Assembly (NCBI GenBank): GCA_027297845.1
Contig: JAPUHG010000271.1
Coordinates: 1 to 14,244 of the forward strand
DNA: 14,244 nt
DNA from: Gammaproteobacteria bacterium
GTDB taxonomy: Bacteria; Pseudomonadota; Gammaproteobacteria; Steroidobacterales; MnTg04
Reading direction: 5' to 3'
The first letter of the stretch is position 1. Each line of letters opens with the position of its first letter. Positions 6,624 through 13,444 of the stretch are shown here, one piece after another. Position numbers and translations under genes: made by a program. A model generated the notes under the pieces. The model was given only the letters and a program-made list of their open reading frames with translations. It searched no databases and was not told the origin of the DNA.

Positions 6624-7339
6624 TGAATACCGGTCGACGCGGGCAATTATATGCAGCGTTTGTATTGCACCAACGACCGTACCGCGATACCAGCCGGATT
6701 GTAGATTTACTAACCGCTGAATTTGGCCGGGTCGCATTGGTCGCCAGAGGCGTTCGTTCAAGGCGGGGCAGCCAGGCTGCATTGCTGCAGCCATTTCGGC
6801 CGTTGTTAGTCGCCTGGTCCGGGCGCGGCGAAATGAAAACCCTGAATTCGGTGGAGCCATCCGGAGAGGCTTTTGGGTTAAAGGGTGCGGTACTGTTCTC
6901 CGGTTATTATCTGAACGAGTTACTGCTTCGTCTGACCCGGAAACATGATCCTCACCCTGAGCTCTTTGCCGTCTATCACGCTACACTGGAGCGTCTGAAC
7001 CAGAGTGAAAATCAATCCCGCGCCCTGAGAATTTTCGAAAAAAGGTTGCTTGAGTGCCTCGGTTACGGCTTGAATCTGCAGTCGACCGCCGGCGATAACC
7101 ACCAGGTGGACGCGGGTTGTCATTACACCTACCGGATCGAGCGTGGGCCGGAACTACAGGCGGCGGAAAGTGCAGCGAGTTACGCCGGCCGTTCCCTGCT
7201 TTCCCTGGCCAGCGAAGACCTCAGCGATGAGAACAGCTTGCAAGACGCAAGGCGCCTGCTGCGGGAGAACCTGGACTATTACCTCGGCGACAAACCATTG
7301 AAATCAAGACAGATACTGTATTCTATGCGCTCATGGTAA
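6623..7339 (+). CDS. recO: DNA repair protein RecO
   Basis: RecO works with RecR to load RecA onto SSB-coated single-stranded DNA and anneals complementary strands in the RecF pathway. The 238-residue product (E. coli 242) has the N-terminal OB-fold signature (F-V-L-H-x-R-P-Y-R-D-T-S, then L-T-x-E-F-G-R-V-A-L-V-A-R-G-V-R) and the helical C-terminal region with Y-L-N-E-L-L-L-R-L, F-E-K-R-L-L-E-C-L-G-Y and the closing L-K-S-R-Q-I-L family tail. The start is the GTG at 6623, which shares its G with the TAG of era (TAGTG). No separate ribosome binding site is evident, so coupling to era is likely. Confidence 0.95.
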   Translation: MNTGRRGQLYAAFVLHQRPYRDTSRIVDLLTAEFGRVALVARGVRSRRGSQAALLQPFRPLLVAWSGRGEMKTLNSVEPSGEAFGLKGAVLFSGYYLNELLLRLTRKHDPHPELFAVYHATLERLNQSENQSRALRIFEKRLLECLGYGLNLQSTAGDNHQVDAGCHYTYRIERGPELQAAESAASYAGRSLLSLASEDLSDENSLQDARRLLRENLDYYLGDKPLKSRQILYSMRSW

Positions 7340-8088
7340 GTGCAGATCACAAGAGCCGACGCACGATTCTGCTTGGCGTCAATATCGACCATGTGGCGAC
7401 TCTCCGTCAGGCTCGTGGCACTCGATACCCCGACCCCGTTTATGCCGCTTTGATGGCGGAACAGGCGGGTGCGGATAGCATTACTTTGCATTTACGCGAA
7501 GACCGACGGCATATCCAGGACCAGGATCTGGAGAATCTCAAGGGTGTGTTGCAAACACGAATGAACCTGGAAATGGCGGCGACAGAAGAGATGCTGGATA
7601 TTGCGGTGCGGACCAGGCCGGCAGATTGTTGCCTGGTGCCCGAACGACGCCAGGAATTGACTACGGAGGGAGGTCTCGACGTGCGCGCCCAAATGACGCT
7701 TATCGAAGATGCCTGCACGCAACTACGCGAGCACGGAATCAGGACTTCGTTGTTTATCGATCCTGAGCCAAGCCAGGTTGAGGCTGCTGCGGAAGTCGGC
7801 GCGGATGTCGTCGAGCTGCATACCGGGACCTATGCCGACAGCTCCGAAGAGGACAGACCAGGGGAGTTGCGGCGGTTGGTCTCCGCCGCAACCCAGGCAA
7901 CCGACGCAGGGTTGTCCGTACATGCCGGTCACGGTCTGCATTATCACAATGTCGCGCCGGTTGCGGCCATCGAAGATCTTGCCGAATTGAATATTGGTCA
8001 TTCGATTATTGCCCGGGCGGTATTCGATGGTCTTGGTACGGCAGTTTCGGAGATGAAGCACTTGATGTTGGAAGCCCGGCACAAATGA
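7333..8088 (+). CDS. pdxJ: Pyridoxine 5'-phosphate synthase (PdxJ)
   Basis: PdxJ condenses 1-deoxy-D-xylulose 5-phosphate with 3-amino-2-oxopropyl phosphate to form pyridoxine 5'-phosphate, the last ring-forming step of DXP-dependent vitamin B6 synthesis. The 251-residue product (E. coli 243) shows the whole TIM-barrel pattern: G-V-N-I-D-H-V-A-T-L-R-Q-A-R-G, H-L-R-E-D-R-R-H-I-Q-D, N-L-E-M-A, L-V-P-E-R-R-x-E-x-T-T-E-G-G-L-D-V, F-I-D-P, E-L-H-T-G-x-Y-A, H-A-G-H-G-L-x-Y-x-N-V and L-N-I-G-H-S-I-I-A-R-A. The ATG at 7333 lies inside the end of recO (7-base overlap). It extends the usual N-terminus by a few residues, as in other members. Confidence 0.97.
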   Translation: MVSADHKSRRTILLGVNIDHVATLRQARGTRYPDPVYAALMAEQAGADSITLHLREDRRHIQDQDLENLKGVLQTRMNLEMAATEEMLDIAVRTRPADCCLVPERRQELTTEGGLDVRAQMTLIEDACTQLREHGIRTSLFIDPEPSQVEAAAEVGADVVELHTGTYADSSEEDRPGELRRLVSAATQATDAGLSVHAGHGLHYHNVAPVAAIEDLAELNIGHSIIARAVFDGLGTAVSEMKHLMLEARHK

Positions 8089-8498
8089 TTTTTGGTATTG
8101 GAACCGATCTTTTGAATGCACAGCGGGTGGAAGATGTTTATCGCCGCTTTGGTGAACGATTTGTGAATCGCCTTTTGTTACCGGAGGAAAAAAAACAGTT
8201 CCGGAAAGTAAAACGCAAGGCGCGCTTTCTGGCGATGCGATTTGCCGGCAAGGAAGCCGTGGTCAAGGCGATGGGCACCGGCTTTGCGCATGGTGTATGG
8301 ATACGTGATGTTGGTATCGTTCAGGATCCTCGCGGCAAACCGGAGATTGTTTTTTCCGAACGCGGCCGCGCCGTGTGCCGCCAATTGGGCATCGGCGACG
8401 GTTTTGTTTCGCTGACCGATGAGGATGGCATGGTTCTGGCAATGGTGGTGCTGATGAAGGAGCCTGCAGCTCATTCACCGGGAGAGTCGGATGCTTGA
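8085..8498 (+). CDS. acpS: Holo-[acyl-carrier-protein] synthase (AcpS)
   Basis: AcpS transfers 4'-phosphopantetheine from coenzyme A to the conserved serine of apo-ACP, activating fatty-acid synthesis. The 137-residue product has the family N-terminus I-F-G-I-G-T-D with Asp8, and R-F-A-G-K-E-A-V-V-K-A-M-G-T-G with Glu57. Both are metal ligands and align one residue off the E. coli numbers. F-V-S-L-T-D-E-D replaces the more common V-S-(I/L)-(S/A)-(H/D)-(E/D) strand, which is within family variation. The C-terminal tail is slightly longer than usual (K-E-P-A-A-H-S-P-G-E-S-D-A) and overlaps the next gene by 8 bases. The ATG overlaps the pdxJ stop (ATGA), the standard pdxJ-acpS pair. Confidence 0.95.
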   Translation: MIFGIGTDLLNAQRVEDVYRRFGERFVNRLLLPEEKKQFRKVKRKARFLAMRFAGKEAVVKAMGTGFAHGVWIRDVGIVQDPRGKPEIVFSERGRAVCRQLGIGDGFVSLTDEDGMVLAMVVLMKEPAAHSPGESDA

Positions 8499-9279
8499 GT
8501 GCCTGGTATTCGATATCGAAACGGTGCCCGATGTCGATCTGGGGCGTCGCCTGTTTGCTCTCGATGGTCTGGGCGACGAAGAGATCGCGCGGGCGATGTT
8601 TCAAAAACAGGTGGAGAAATCGGGCAACGATTTTTTGCCACTGCATCAGCACCGGGTGGTGGCAATTTCGATTGTTTTGCGCAATCGCTCCGGTTTCCGC
8701 GTGTGGAGTCTCGGCGAAGAGGATTCCAGCGAGAAAGAAATCATCACACGTTTTTTTGACGGGATAGAGCGATTCTCGCCGACGATCGTTTCCTGGAATG
8801 GCGGTGGTTTCGATTTGCCGGTTCTGCATTATCGCAGTTTGCTGCACGGCGTGAGTGCACCACGGTACTGGGAGACGGGCGATGACGACCAGAGTTTCCG
8901 CTGGAACAATTACCAAAGCCGTTTTCACTCGCGGCATACCGATCTGATGGATGTGATATCCGGGTATCAGCCGAGGGGCCGGGCGTCGTTGCAGGATGTC
9001 GCGGTGATGCTCGGTTTTCCGGGCAAGTTGGGCATGAGCGGAGACAAAGTCTGGCCATGTTTTGTCGATGGGCAAATCGCAACAATTCGGCATTACTGTG
9101 AAACCGATGTACTCAACACTTATCTGATCTATCTGCAGTTTCAAATGATCAAGGGTCGCGTCGATGCAAAACAGCTCGGAAAGGAACACGAACTTCTGGA
9201 GAAGGAACTGGCTGAAACTGGCCAGACCCATCTGGATGAGTTTCTGAGCGCATGGAAAATCGCCGGTAAGAAACCATGA
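8491..9279 (+). CDS. Predicted 3'-5' exonuclease related to the PolB exonuclease domain
   Basis: This is a stand-alone DEDD-type exonuclease of the DNA_pol_B_exo2 type, predicted to remove nucleotides from 3' ends. Its substrate in the cell is unknown. The 262-residue product keeps the three exonuclease motifs: Exo I F-D-I-E-T with Asp8 and Glu10, Exo II S-W-N-G-G-G-F-D-L-P with Asp108, and Exo III H-Y-C-E-T-D-V-L-N-T-Y with Asp206 and its preceding tyrosine at 202, the DEDDy arrangement. No polymerase domain follows. The last 50 residues are a charged helical tail. GGGAGAG at 8480-8486 sits just before the ATG. The gene overlaps acpS by 8 bases and rlmD by 4 (ATGA), placing it firmly in the operon. 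The neighbours hint at RNA or DNA maintenance, but this is not proof of role. Confidence 0.88.
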   Translation: MLECLVFDIETVPDVDLGRRLFALDGLGDEEIARAMFQKQVEKSGNDFLPLHQHRVVAISIVLRNRSGFRVWSLGEEDSSEKEIITRFFDGIERFSPTIVSWNGGGFDLPVLHYRSLLHGVSAPRYWETGDDDQSFRWNNYQSRFHSRHTDLMDVISGYQPRGRASLQDVAVMLGFPGKLGMSGDKVWPCFVDGQIATIRHYCETDVLNTYLIYLQFQMIKGRVDAKQLGKEHELLEKELAETGQTHLDEFLSAWKIAGKKP

Positions 9280-10598
9280 GCCGTGGCCTCGCGTCACGTC
9301 CCGAGCAAACCGCAGATATTTCTCGCCTCGACCACAAGGGACGGGGCGAGGCGGATGTCCCTGGTCGACCGGCCAGAGTACTCCATACGCTGCCCGGCGA
9401 GAAGGTCATATTCAAACGCCGACGACGGCAAAGGGGATTCGACGAAGCCGAAGTTATTGAATTGCTCAGGCGTTCGGATCAACGGGTCGAACCGCGTTGC
9501 CCGCATTTTGGTAATTGTGGCGGTTGCTCGATGCAGCATATGGATGGCCCACAGCAGATCGCGCTAAAACTGGGCTGGTATCGGGACATGCTGGCCGAAT
9601 ACGATCTGGAGCCAGAGCGCTGGCTTGAGCCCCTGACCGGTCCCCTGTGGGAGTATCGCCGGCGCGCCAGACTGGGGGTCAAGAAGGTCGCTGGCAAGGG
9701 CAGGGTTCTGGTTGGTTTCAGAGAGGTTTTCAAACCCTATGTTGCCGACATGGATGGATGTGAAATCCTGTCCGGCGGCGCGGGGCGGCTGATTCAGCCG
9801 TTGTGCGAGTTAATCGACGGGTTATCCATTAGCGACCGCCTGCCGCAAATCGAAGTCGCCATTGCGGATAACGCGACGGCGCTGGTCCTGCGTGTCCTCG
9901 ACCCGCCAAGTTTGGATGATCGCAAAGCGTTGCGAGGTTTTGCCAAGCGTTTCGGCGTGAGATTCTATCTCCAGCCTGGTGGTCTCGATAGCGTGCAGGC
10001 GCTGGACGAAGGCCAGCCCGGATTGGTTTACAAGCTGCCGGCATTCGATCTGACCATGGAGTTTTCTCCAGTCGATTTTATCCAGGTGAATGGGGTCCTG
10101 AACGAGAAGATGGTCGCGCTGGCGCTCGAATTGCTGTCGCCGCAAGCTGACGAGCAGGTTCTGGACCTTTTTTGCGGCCTGGGTAATTTCAGCCTGGCTC
10201 TTGCCCGGCGTAGTGGCAGTGTGATCGGTATCGAAGGCGACATGGGCCTGGTCGAGCGAGCTTACGCCAACGCGGTTCGCAACAAAATCGATAATGTGGA
10301 ATTTCTGCCGGCCGATCTGTTTTTCCCATCCGCCGATGAGTCATGGATGAGCGGGGAGTACCCTTGCGTCATGCTGGATCCGCCGCGTAGCGGAGCCAGT
10401 CAGATTATTCCGTTCTTGCCGGCTATGGGCGCGCGGCGCATTGTCTATGTTTCATGTAACCCCGCAAGCCTCGCGCGGGACGCCGCCAGCCTTGTGAAAT
10501 TGGGATATGATTTCAAGGCGACCGGCATCATGGATATGTTTCCCCACACCAGCCATGCAGAAGCGATCGCGCTGTTTGAGAAAACCGGGGGCGGCTAA
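9276..10598 (+). CDS. rlmD: 23S rRNA (uracil-1939-C5)-methyltransferase RlmD
   Basis: RlmD (RumA) methylates U1939 of 23S rRNA using S-adenosylmethionine and carries a [4Fe-4S] cluster. The 440-residue product (E. coli 433) has a TRAM-type N-terminal region (D-H-K-G-R-G-E-A, L-P-G-E-K-V) and the four cluster cysteines Cys75, Cys81, Cys84 (C-P-H-F-G-N-C-G-G-C) and Cys162. The SAM motif is D-L-F-C-G-L-G-N-F at 297-305, and D-P-P-R-S-G lies at 368-373. The catalytic Cys394 is in Y-V-S-C-N-P, and the base Glu429 is in M-F-P-H-T-S-H-A-E. F-x-Q-V-N before the SAM domain is also typical. Cys162 and the E. coli-like spacing favour RlmD over RlmC or TrmA. Its ATG overlaps the exonuclease stop (ATGA). 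Confidence 0.95.
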   Translation: MSRGLASRPEQTADISRLDHKGRGEADVPGRPARVLHTLPGEKVIFKRRRRQRGFDEAEVIELLRRSDQRVEPRCPHFGNCGGCSMQHMDGPQQIALKLGWYRDMLAEYDLEPERWLEPLTGPLWEYRRRARLGVKKVAGKGRVLVGFREVFKPYVADMDGCEILSGGAGRLIQPLCELIDGLSISDRLPQIEVAIADNATALVLRVLDPPSLDDRKALRGFAKRFGVRFYLQPGGLDSVQALDEGQPGLVYKLPAFDLTMEFSPVDFIQVNGVLNEKMVALALELLSPQADEQVLDLFCGLGNFSLALARRSGSVIGIEGDMGLVERAYANAVRNKIDNVEFLPADLFFPSADESWMSGEYPCVMLDPPRSGASQIIPFLPAMGARRIVYVSCNPASLARDAASLVKLGYDFKATGIMDMFPHTSHAEAIALFEKTGGG

Positions 10599-10627
10599 AA
10601 AGCAATTTTTCTTCCGTAAGCACCTAT

Positions 10628-10635
10628 AGGGAGGA
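10628..10635 (+). promoter_or_regulatory. Strong Shine-Dalgarno deciding the nagZ start
   Basis: AGGGAGGA sits 6 bases before the GTG at 10642. An in-frame TTG at 10636 would directly abut it with no spacing, so GTG is the better start. This is the first strong ribosome site after the chain of overlapping genes and marks nagZ as independently initiated. Confidence 0.7.
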
Positions 10636-10641
10636 TTGGCA

Positions 10642-11685
10642 GTGACGCTGGGCCCATTGATGTTGGATATCGAAGGTCTCGAACTGAGCGCCACGGATCG
10701 TGATCTGTTGACCAACCCTGTGGTCGGCGGCGTGATTCTGTTTAGCCAGAATTACGCGGATCCCGATCAACTGAAAGCTCTAAGCGATGATATTCACAGT
10801 TTGCGTAATCCGCCATTGTTGATCGCCGTCGACCAGGAAGGTGGCCGCGTACAAAGGTTTCATAAGGATTTCTCGAAGCTGCCGGCCTTGCATCTGCTTG
10901 GACGGCAATGCGATCTGGATCAGCAAACCGGGCTGGCGCTCGCGGAAAGCTGTGGTTGGCTAATGGCGGCGGAGCTCAGGGCCTGTGGTGTCGATTTTTC
11001 ATTTGCGCCGGTGCTCGATCTCGACTGGGGACTGTCTGAGGTGATCGGCGATCGCTCGTTTCACAGCGATCCGAATCGGGTTGCCGAGCTTGGCGTTGCC
11101 TATTTGCGCGGGATGAGAGCTGCCGGTATGGCAGCGGTGGGTAAACACTGGCCGGGTCACGGAGCGGTCAGTGCCGATTCGCATCTGGCGCTGCCGAGGG
11201 ACAGGCGGGAATATGCCGAAATTCTCGAGGACATTATTCCATTTGAAAGATTAATCAATGGCGGCCTGGCCGGGGTAATGACCGCGCATGTGGTCTATAC
11301 CCAAATGGACCTGGTGCCAGCGTCGTTTTCCCCATATTGGATCAACCAGGAGCTCAGGGGTAAGCTGCGATTCAATGGCGTGGTTTTTTCGGACGACCTG
11401 AGCATGCAGGGCGCGGCAGGGATGGGTAACCTGGCAGAACGCGCCCGTGCCGCGTTGGCTGCCGGCGCAGATATGATCCTGGTCTGTAACGATCGGCCGG
11501 GTGCGATTGGCGTTGTAGAGGAATTGGCTGTATATAACAATCCAGTCAGCGCACTGAGGCTAACCCGTTTACATGGGCAACATTGTGCAACACATGATGA
11601 GCTTGTTGCTGGTGAACGCTGGCAGGAAGCTGTAGCAATGCTAAGCAGAATAGAGAATAAACCCGGGTTGAGTCTGGACGCCTGA
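10642..11685 (+). CDS. nagZ: Beta-N-acetylhexosaminidase NagZ (cell wall recycling)
   Basis: NagZ is a cytoplasmic family 3 glycosidase that removes N-acetylglucosamine from anhydromuropeptides during peptidoglycan recycling, which in many gammaproteobacteria feeds AmpR signalling. The 347-residue product follows E. coli NagZ (341) along its length: G-P-L-M-L-D-I-E-G, V-G-G-V-I-L-F, A-V-D-Q-E-G-G-R-V-Q-R-F and F-A-P-V-L-D. The flexible catalytic loop K-H-W-P-G-H-G at 168-174 is followed by the Asp179/His181 dyad (A-D-S-H). F-S-D-D-L-S-M carries the nucleophile Asp within 251-252, and M-I-L-V-C-N is also present. It begins 43 bases after rlmD. The gap has no clear terminator or promoter. Confidence 0.97.
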   Translation: MTLGPLMLDIEGLELSATDRDLLTNPVVGGVILFSQNYADPDQLKALSDDIHSLRNPPLLIAVDQEGGRVQRFHKDFSKLPALHLLGRQCDLDQQTGLALAESCGWLMAAELRACGVDFSFAPVLDLDWGLSEVIGDRSFHSDPNRVAELGVAYLRGMRAAGMAAVGKHWPGHGAVSADSHLALPRDRREYAEILEDIIPFERLINGGLAGVMTAHVVYTQMDLVPASFSPYWINQELRGKLRFNGVVFSDDLSMQGAAGMGNLAERARAALAAGADMILVCNDRPGAIGVVEELAVYNNPVSALRLTRLHGQHCATHDELVAGERWQEAVAMLSRIENKPGLSLDA

Positions 11686-11734
11686 GGCGCATTACGATGA
11701 ATACAGCGGGTAACAAAAAACGCATCGGCATATT

Positions 11735-11741
11735 CGGAGGA
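11735..11741 (+). promoter_or_regulatory. Shine-Dalgarno deciding the mtnP-like start
   Basis: CGGAGGA lies 4 bases before the GTG at 11746. An ATG at 11744 overlaps that GTG but is followed at once by TGA, so it cannot start a protein. The GTG gives the expected family N-terminus. Confidence 0.65.
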
Positions 11742-11745
11742 CTAT

Positions 11746-12480
11746 GTGAGCACCCTGGGAATAATCGGCAGTTCAGCAATGGATCCCCTGCAGGGGTTCG
11801 AGCAATCCCGTGCAAGCAACGAAACAACGCCATATGGAGAGCCATCCAGCCGCCTGTTGCATGGACAGATCTCTGGTCAGCAGATCATTTTTCTGGCTCG
11901 CCACGGCGAGGAGAAAAGCATTGCGCCCCACCTGATCAACTCTCGCGCCAACCTTTGGGCTTTCCAGCATGCCGGAGTAGAGCGAATACTTGCGGTGAAT
12001 GCGGTTGGTGGAATCAGCCAGCGTTGTGTCAGCGGTAGCCTGGTTATCCCGGACGATCTGATCGATTACACGCACGGCCGGGAGCAAACCTTTTTTGATG
12101 GCACGGCAAAAGATCTGCGGCACATGGAATTTGCAGCGCCCTATGATGAAGAAATGAGGCAGCAGTTATGCGCCGCTGCAGCGGCCGAAGAAATTGTGTT
12201 TGTCCCGGGGGGTACTCATGGAATTGTGCAGGGTCCACGTTTGGAAACGGCCGCCGAAATCAAGCGGCTGGCAAGGGACGGTTGCGAAATCGTAGGAATG
12301 ACAGGTATGCCCGAGGCCGCTTTGGCCAGGGAAATGGGTCTTGCCTATGCTTGTTGTGGCGTGGTCGTCAACCAGGCAGCGGGGATAGGCAGCGGGAGTA
12401 TTTATATGGAGATCGATGCGACAAAGGCCGAGGGGATGGCTAAATTCAATCAACTGTTACAACGATTTCTGGTGGGCTGA
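11746..12480 (+). CDS. S-methyl-5'-thioinosine/5'-thioadenosine phosphorylase family protein
   Basis: This belongs to the MTAP/PNP family, which cleaves methylthio-nucleosides with phosphate to methylthioribose 1-phosphate and a free base, salvaging purine and sulfur from polyamine synthesis. The 244-residue product resembles the Pseudomonas methylthioinosine phosphorylase (PA3004): T-P-Y-G-E-P-S, F-L-A-R-H-G at 49-54, R-A-N-L-W-A, V-N-A-V-G-G-I, L-I-D-Y-T-x-G-R-E, Q-G-P-R-L-E-T-A-A-E-I and M-T-G-M-P-E-A-A-L-A-R-E. Near the C-terminus it has V-V-N-Q-A-A-G where adenosine-type MTAPs carry an aspartate. Asn there favours a 6-oxopurine such as methylthioinosine. That specificity is inference. 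The phosphate loop near residue 8 reads I-G-S-S-A-M instead of I-G-G-T-G-L. As in Pseudomonas, it is next to nagZ, with no hpt gene between them. Confidence 0.88.
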   Translation: MSTLGIIGSSAMDPLQGFEQSRASNETTPYGEPSSRLLHGQISGQQIIFLARHGEEKSIAPHLINSRANLWAFQHAGVERILAVNAVGGISQRCVSGSLVIPDDLIDYTHGREQTFFDGTAKDLRHMEFAAPYDEEMRQQLCAAAAAEEIVFVPGGTHGIVQGPRLETAAEIKRLARDGCEIVGMTGMPEAALAREMGLAYACCGVVVNQAAGIGSGSIYMEIDATKAEGMAKFNQLLQRFLVG

Positions 12481-12508
12481 TTTTGTCGATTAATCCTGGA
12501 ATAGGCTG

Positions 12509-13444
12509 GTGAAAGATCTGACGGTTACCGCGCTCGAAGCCGTCATCGACGCATGCGGTCAGGGGGTAATTGTGGTCGATGCAACGGCAGGCGATTGGCC
12601 GGTCGTATTTGTCAATGACGAGCTTGCCCAGCTCACCGGTGTGGATAAATCCGATTTTCAGGAAAACGGTCTGCGTGAATTTGCTCGCTTATTTACGGAT
12701 GCGGATACGGATATCGTTGACGACTGTCGGCTTTGCGTGGAAAAGCGATCTATGTCTGAGATGCTGGTTACTGGAGCCAGGCCGGATGGCAGTGTGCTGC
12801 ATGGCGAGATCCATATCAGTTGTATTGAAACTCGCGGCAAAAGAGTTTCTCATGTCGCAGTCTACTTCCGTGAGATTCACGAGTCGGAGTATGCCAGCGA
12901 GGAGTCGGCGTCCGTCGATTTCGAATCGGCCATGCGCAGCGATCGCCTGACCGGTCTGTGTCAGCGTCGGTATTTTGAGCGCATCCTGACTCGCGAGTGG
13001 GGCAGCGCTATCCGGGACAAAGCTACAATCGCCTTGTTTCTGATTCAGATTGACGAGTTTTCCGAGTACAGCAACACGTTTGGCCGGCAGGCAGCCGATG
13101 CTTGTTTGCGCCAGGTCGGCAGGGCCGTGAAAGCAGTCGCACGGCGCTCAAGTGATCTTGCGGGGCGTTTCGAAAATGAGATTTTCGTGACCATGGCCAG
13201 GAACATGGACTACAACCAGTGCGAAAGGCTGGGCCAGTTGTTTATTGACCAGGTCAGCCGTTTGTGCATGCACCATCCGCACTCGGCGGTCCACAATTAC
13301 GTTAGTGTCAGTGTCGGCGCCGTGAGCGCGTCGCCAACACCGGGGACTTTTCCCTTACAGGCGATTGAAGAGGCCAGAGACGCGCTTGACGAAGCGATAG
13401 CGCGTGGTGGCAGACGAATTCTCAGTCGTCATTTTATCAAGTAG
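12509..13444 (+). CDS. PAS domain protein with degenerate GGDEF domain
   Basis: This is a probable signalling protein without membrane segments. Residues about 5-125 form a PAS domain: G-V-I-V-V-D, V-F-V-N-D-E-L-A-Q-L-T-G, a central helix, then R-P-D-G-S-V-L-H-G-E-I-H-I-S and V-A-V-Y-F-R-E-I. After a short acidic linker, S-D-R-L-T-G-L-C-Q-R-R-Y-F (145-156) matches the start of GGDEF domains, and I-D-E-F-S-E-Y-S-N-T-F-G-R-Q-A-A-D (181-197) matches the nucleotide-binding helix. At the signature, where R-Y-G-G-D-E-F is expected, the protein reads R-F-E-N-E-I-F (220-226), losing both glycines and the catalytic-box glutamate. Diguanylate cyclase activity is therefore doubtful, and a binding or partner role is likelier. 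The start is GTG at 12509, after AGG at 12503-12505. Its TAG overlaps the opposing CsiV-like gene. Confidence 0.82.
   Translation: MKDLTVTALEAVIDACGQGVIVVDATAGDWPVVFVNDELAQLTGVDKSDFQENGLREFARLFTDADTDIVDDCRLCVEKRSMSEMLVTGARPDGSVLHGEIHISCIETRGKRVSHVAVYFREIHESEYASEESASVDFESAMRSDRLTGLCQRRYFERILTREWGSAIRDKATIALFLIQIDEFSEYSNTFGRQAADACLRQVGRAVKAVARRSSDLAGRFENEIFVTMARNMDYNQCERLGQLFIDQVSRLCMHHPHSAVHNYVSVSVGAVSASPTPGTFPLQAIEEARDALDEAIARGGRRILSRHFIK

Noticed and set aside
8263..9297. 344-codon open frame on the minus strand
   Set aside because: It lies opposite acpS and the exonuclease, both with clear family motifs. The translation is Pro/His/Arg-rich and resembles nothing. It is a shadow frame.
11697..12038. 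Open frame starting M-N-T-A-G-N-K-K-R-I-G-I-F-G-G before mtnP-like
   Set aside because: The start looks protein-like, but the frame soon runs out of phase through the phosphorylase gene and shows no family pattern. The GTG at 11746 has the good Shine-Dalgarno site.
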